Assembly: GCF_044772865.1 (NCBI RefSeq)
Contig: NZ_CP173029.1
Span: 2,046,001-2,110,000, forward strand
Reading direction: 5' to 3'
Length of the DNA: 64,000 bases
Source: Algirhabdus cladophorae
GTDB taxonomy: Bacteria > Pseudomonadota > Alphaproteobacteria > Rhodobacterales > Rhodobacteraceae
Every line of letters starts with the position of its first letter. The first letter of the stretch is position 1. A program made the position numbers and the translations under genes. Under the pieces are notes generated by a model. It did no database searches, was not told the DNA's origin, and saw only the letters and a program-made list of their open reading frames with translations. Positions 61,630 through 64,000 of this stretch are shown here, piece by piece.

Positions 61630-63115
61630 AAACAGCGCCCCACCGCCGCAACAGTGCCTGTTGCAGTTTTTTCGAGCGACCATTCCACGTCTTTGCACCC
61701 CGCGGTTTTTCGCGGTCGGACTTTGGGATGCTTTTGCGGCGCGGAACATCGGCGGTGAAGATCGCAAACGCCTGCGTGCGCCCGCCAGGTGCCGTCAAAT
61801 AGCCCCCTAGCCCGCTCACAAAGTTCAGCGTGCCGGTTTTGGCCCGCACTTTCAGCGGCGAGTTTGGAATGATTTTGTTGTCCGCATTGCGCATCGGGAT
61901 CGACTTGAGCAGTTCTCCGAACCCCGATCCGTGGGCCGCCACCAGCGTGGTCACCATATCCTGTGCCGTGACGCGACTGCTGTCTCCCAAACCCGAGTGA
62001 TCTACAAACTTGGCCTTTGTCCCGTATTTGCGTGCGGCCCATTGGCTCATCTCGCGCGCACTGGATTTGTGGCTGCTGACTTGGCCTTTACGCGCAACGG
62101 TGGCCGCCATGCCAACCGCCTCAGCCGTGACATTCGTCGAAAATTTCAGCATGTCGCGCACAATCACAGACAAGGGCGGACTGGAATGCTGCGCCACGAC
62201 TTTGCCTGCAGGACGGGTTTTGGACACCTGCGCCTTTGGCACCAAAACGCCGTGGGACCGCGCAATCGTGCGAAATACTTCGCCTGCATAGACCTCGGGA
62301 TTGCGCACCGGCAACCAACGCGCACCGCCACCGCCCAAAGCACCACGCGCCACACTCCACTGGTCGATCCCCCCAGATTGACGATAGCCATACACCGGCG
62401 CGCCACGATCTGCGACAACCATGGTGGCGCTGGCAACGGCGGGCTGAATACGCCGGGTGCGCGCGTCCATTTTAAGGCTGTAGCGACCACTGGCGCGGCG
62501 CCATTCAAAATGGACCCGATTAAAATTAAGGATCATGCCAGAAACAGAAGGATTATAGCCCACGTGATCCGGCTGCGCGTCATCGATGCGCTCAACAAAT
62601 GGCAGTGCCTTGCCATAAACCAAAAAACGACCCTTCACACCACGAATGCCGCGTGCCTTCAGATCGGATGCCAACTGCGACAGATCATCTGAACTCAGCA
62701 CAGGGTCTCCTCCCCCCACAAGGATCAAATCCCCCTTAAGAACATCCCCCTCAACCACGCCATTTGTATAAAGAGACGTGCGGAAAACATGCTCTGATCC
62801 AAGGGTTTGCAAGGCATAAAGCCCCGTTATCACCTTGGCGACACTGGCCGGTGGCATCAACGCCGTCGCACCGCGACTTTCCAACAGCTTGCCTGATGAC
62901 ACGTCCGCCACCGCAAAAGCCGCCGTGCCAGTCAGGCCTGCCGCCTCCACCAACTGGTCTGCGTTTGGACGGCGCGGCTTTACGCCGGCCTTGGGGCGCG
63001 CAACAGGCCGCAACGACGAATTTGGCGCCTTGGCCAAGCCTGGACTGGCAAGCCCTGCGGCCAAAAGGCCAAGCAGTGCGCGTCGGGAAAAATAATAAAT
63101 GAATTTCTGGGCCAT
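61619..63115 (-). CDS. dacB: D-alanyl-D-alanine carboxypeptidase/endopeptidase, PBP4 type
   Basis: A 498-residue class C low-molecular-weight penicillin-binding protein. It has a signal-type N-terminus (RRALLGLLAAGLASPGLAKA) preceded by Arg-Arg, the SxxK motif PPASVAKVITG, the SxN motif MLKFSTNVTAE and the KTG motif RAKTGTLNFV. It cleaves D-Ala-D-Ala ends and cross-links of peptidoglycan in the periplasm. A basic C-terminal tail (RRKSIPKSDREKPRGAKTWN) is unusual and may bind the wall or membrane. Together with the PBP5-type gene at 36732 the window has two cell-wall trimming enzymes. Confidence 0.92.
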   Translation of the reverse strand: MAQKFIYYFSRRALLGLLAAGLASPGLAKAPNSSLRPVARPKAGVKPRRPNADQLVEAAGLTGTAAFAVADVSSGKLLESRGATALMPPASVAKVITGLYALQTLGSEHVFRTSLYTNGVVEGDVLKGDLILVGGGDPVLSSDDLSQLASDLKARGIRGVKGRFLVYGKALPFVERIDDAQPDHVGYNPSVSGMILNFNRVHFEWRRASGRYSLKMDARTRRIQPAVASATMVVADRGAPVYGYRQSGGIDQWSVARGALGGGGARWLPVRNPEVYAGEVFRTIARSHGVLVPKAQVSKTRPAGKVVAQHSSPPLSVIVRDMLKFSTNVTAEAVGMAATVARKGQVSSHKSSAREMSQWAARKYGTKAKFVDHSGLGDSSRVTAQDMVTTLVAAHGSGFGELLKSIPMRNADNKIIPNSPLKVRAKTGTLNFVSGLGGYLTAPGGRTQAFAIFTADVPRRKSIPKSDREKPRGAKTWNGRSKKLQQALLRRWGAVYGS

Positions 63116-63198
63116 ACGTTAACTAAACCGTATCACGACAGGGCTGACAAGCGCCCCTTGCTCTGGCCACCTTCGCATCCGCGTGATAGCGCGAAATC

Positions 63199-64000
63199 AT
63201 GACACGTGCCGTCCTTCTTATGCTGGTCGCAATGACCTTGATCCCCTCTGGCGATGCGGCGGCCAAACTTCTGACCGGTACCCATCAAGTCACCCCAATT
63301 TGGGCCGCTTGGATTCGGTTTGTGATCGGAACCGCCGTTGTTTTGCCGCTGACCCCGATTTCGGCGTGGCGGTTCCTTGCGGATTGGCGCGTGATCCTTC
63401 GGGCAAGCCTCATAACAGGTGGTATTTGCTGTATTTTGATGGGCTTGGCACGCGAACCCATGGCCAACGTATTTGGCGCATTTTTTATCGGCCCAATCCT
63501 GACCTATGTCCTGTCAGCGCTCTTATTGGGCGAAAAAATCAGTTTTGGGCGATCGGTCCTACTGCTGATTGGGTTTGGCGGCGTTCTCTTGGTGGTCAAA
63601 CCGGGGTTTGGCATGACACCGGGACTTATATGGGCCGTGGTCGCCGGACTGTTCTATGGCAGCTACTTGACCGCGACACGCTGGTTGGCAAATGACGTAC
63701 CTGCAAAAGCCTTGCTGTTCAGTCAGCTTTTTATCGCAATGATCATTACCACGCCCTTTGCAGTCCTCAACTCCCCCACAATCACTTTCGAAATTGCAGG
63801 CCTCAGCGCCTTATCAGGTCTTTTTTCAATGTTTGGCAATCTTTTGCTGTTGTTTGCCCTTCGACTGCAACCGGGCACACGCATGGCGCCGTTTGTCTAT
63901 TTCCAACTGGTTGCTGCAACGGCCCTTGGATGGTTGGTATTCAGTACCCTCCCAGACACCCTGACGTGGATCGGGCTGGCCATATTGATCACATCAGGGT
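63199..64000 (+). CDS. EamA/DMT-family transporter (partial, cut by window end)
   Basis: The frame is open from ATG 63199 to the right edge (267 codons). It starts MTRAVLLMLVAMTLIPSGDA and shows the two EamA repeats (FGAFFIGPILTYVLSALLLG with GEKIS, then YLTATRWLANDVPAKALLFS). About nine of ten helices are visible; only the last one or two are missing. The substrate is unknown. It is divergent from dacB across 83 bases. Confidence 0.85.
   Translation, partial: MTRAVLLMLVAMTLIPSGDAAAKLLTGTHQVTPIWAAWIRFVIGTAVVLPLTPISAWRFLADWRVILRASLITGGICCILMGLAREPMANVFGAFFIGPILTYVLSALLLGEKISFGRSVLLLIGFGGVLLVVKPGFGMTPGLIWAVVAGLFYGSYLTATRWLANDVPAKALLFSQLFIAMIITTPFAVLNSPTITFEIAGLSALSGLFSMFGNLLLLFALRLQPGTRMAPFVYFQLVAATALGWLVFSTLPDTLTWIGLAILITSG

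Noticed and set aside
1..64000. CRISPR array, insertion sequence or prophage
   Set aside because: No regularly spaced repeats, transposase-like frame with terminal inverted repeats, or phage structural gene run was found; the beta-helix gene alone is not enough to call a phage.

Overview
The window reads as chromosomal DNA of an alphaproteobacterium, most likely a Roseobacter-group member of the Rhodobacteraceae with moderate GC. This rests on gene content (dmm/tdm/tmm/gmaS methylated-amine genes, PuuD urate oxidase, class I lysyl-tRNA synthetase, an NDUFS4-type complex I accessory protein) and on gene order such as RlpA/SPOR - dac - tmk - holB - tatD - metallo-hydrolase. Species cannot be fixed from sequence alone. 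No insertion sequence, prophage block, integrase or CRISPR array was seen.

Positions 1-19000 form a methylated-amine catabolic supercluster. Tmm (10867-12201) oxidises trimethylamine to its N-oxide, Tdm (12815-15187, minus) cleaves that to dimethylamine and formaldehyde, and DmmDABC (minus, 3665 to beyond the left edge) demethylates dimethylamine to methylamine. GmaS and MgsABC (6386-10723) then convert methylamine to N-methylglutamate. The N-methylglutamate dehydrogenase (mgdABCD) is not in the window and may lie left of base 1. FolD (16150-17040) and Fhs (17278-18954) process the tetrahydrofolate-bound one-carbon units. Embedded in the cluster are an ammonium transporter, a 57-residue membrane protein just behind it, a cytosolic PAS mini-chemoreceptor, and a small secreted protein translationally coupled to tdm. 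Two divergent control regions (6169-6385 and 15188-15304) and several RNA hairpins suggest layered regulation.

Positions 19000-35500 are mixed: katG with divergent oxyR, a 3-hydroxyisobutyrate-dehydrogenase-family enzyme, a patatin lipase, a LysE exporter, an unusual LuxR / alpha-beta-hydrolase fusion lacking two of three catalytic residues, a four-gene operon (HyuA, HyuB, FAD oxidoreductase, uronate-dehydrogenase-like), PuuD, and a tRNA-Ser.

Positions 35500-47700 hold a tightly packed housekeeping operon (RlpA-like SPOR lipoprotein, PBP5-type carboxypeptidase, Tmk, HolB, TatD, metallo-hydrolase, AEC transporter), then a PotABCD-type ABC uptake system on the minus strand with two unusually long permeases, and an NDUFS4-like gene.

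Positions 47700-64000 contain a chemoreceptor, uvrB, an outer-membrane barrel candidate, small proteins of unknown role (DUF5665, DUF4864), a large beta-helix protein without a signal peptide, lysyl-tRNA synthetase, a TerB-like protein, an MFS transporter, an acyl-CoA synthetase, a PBP4-type peptidase and a truncated EamA transporter at the right edge.
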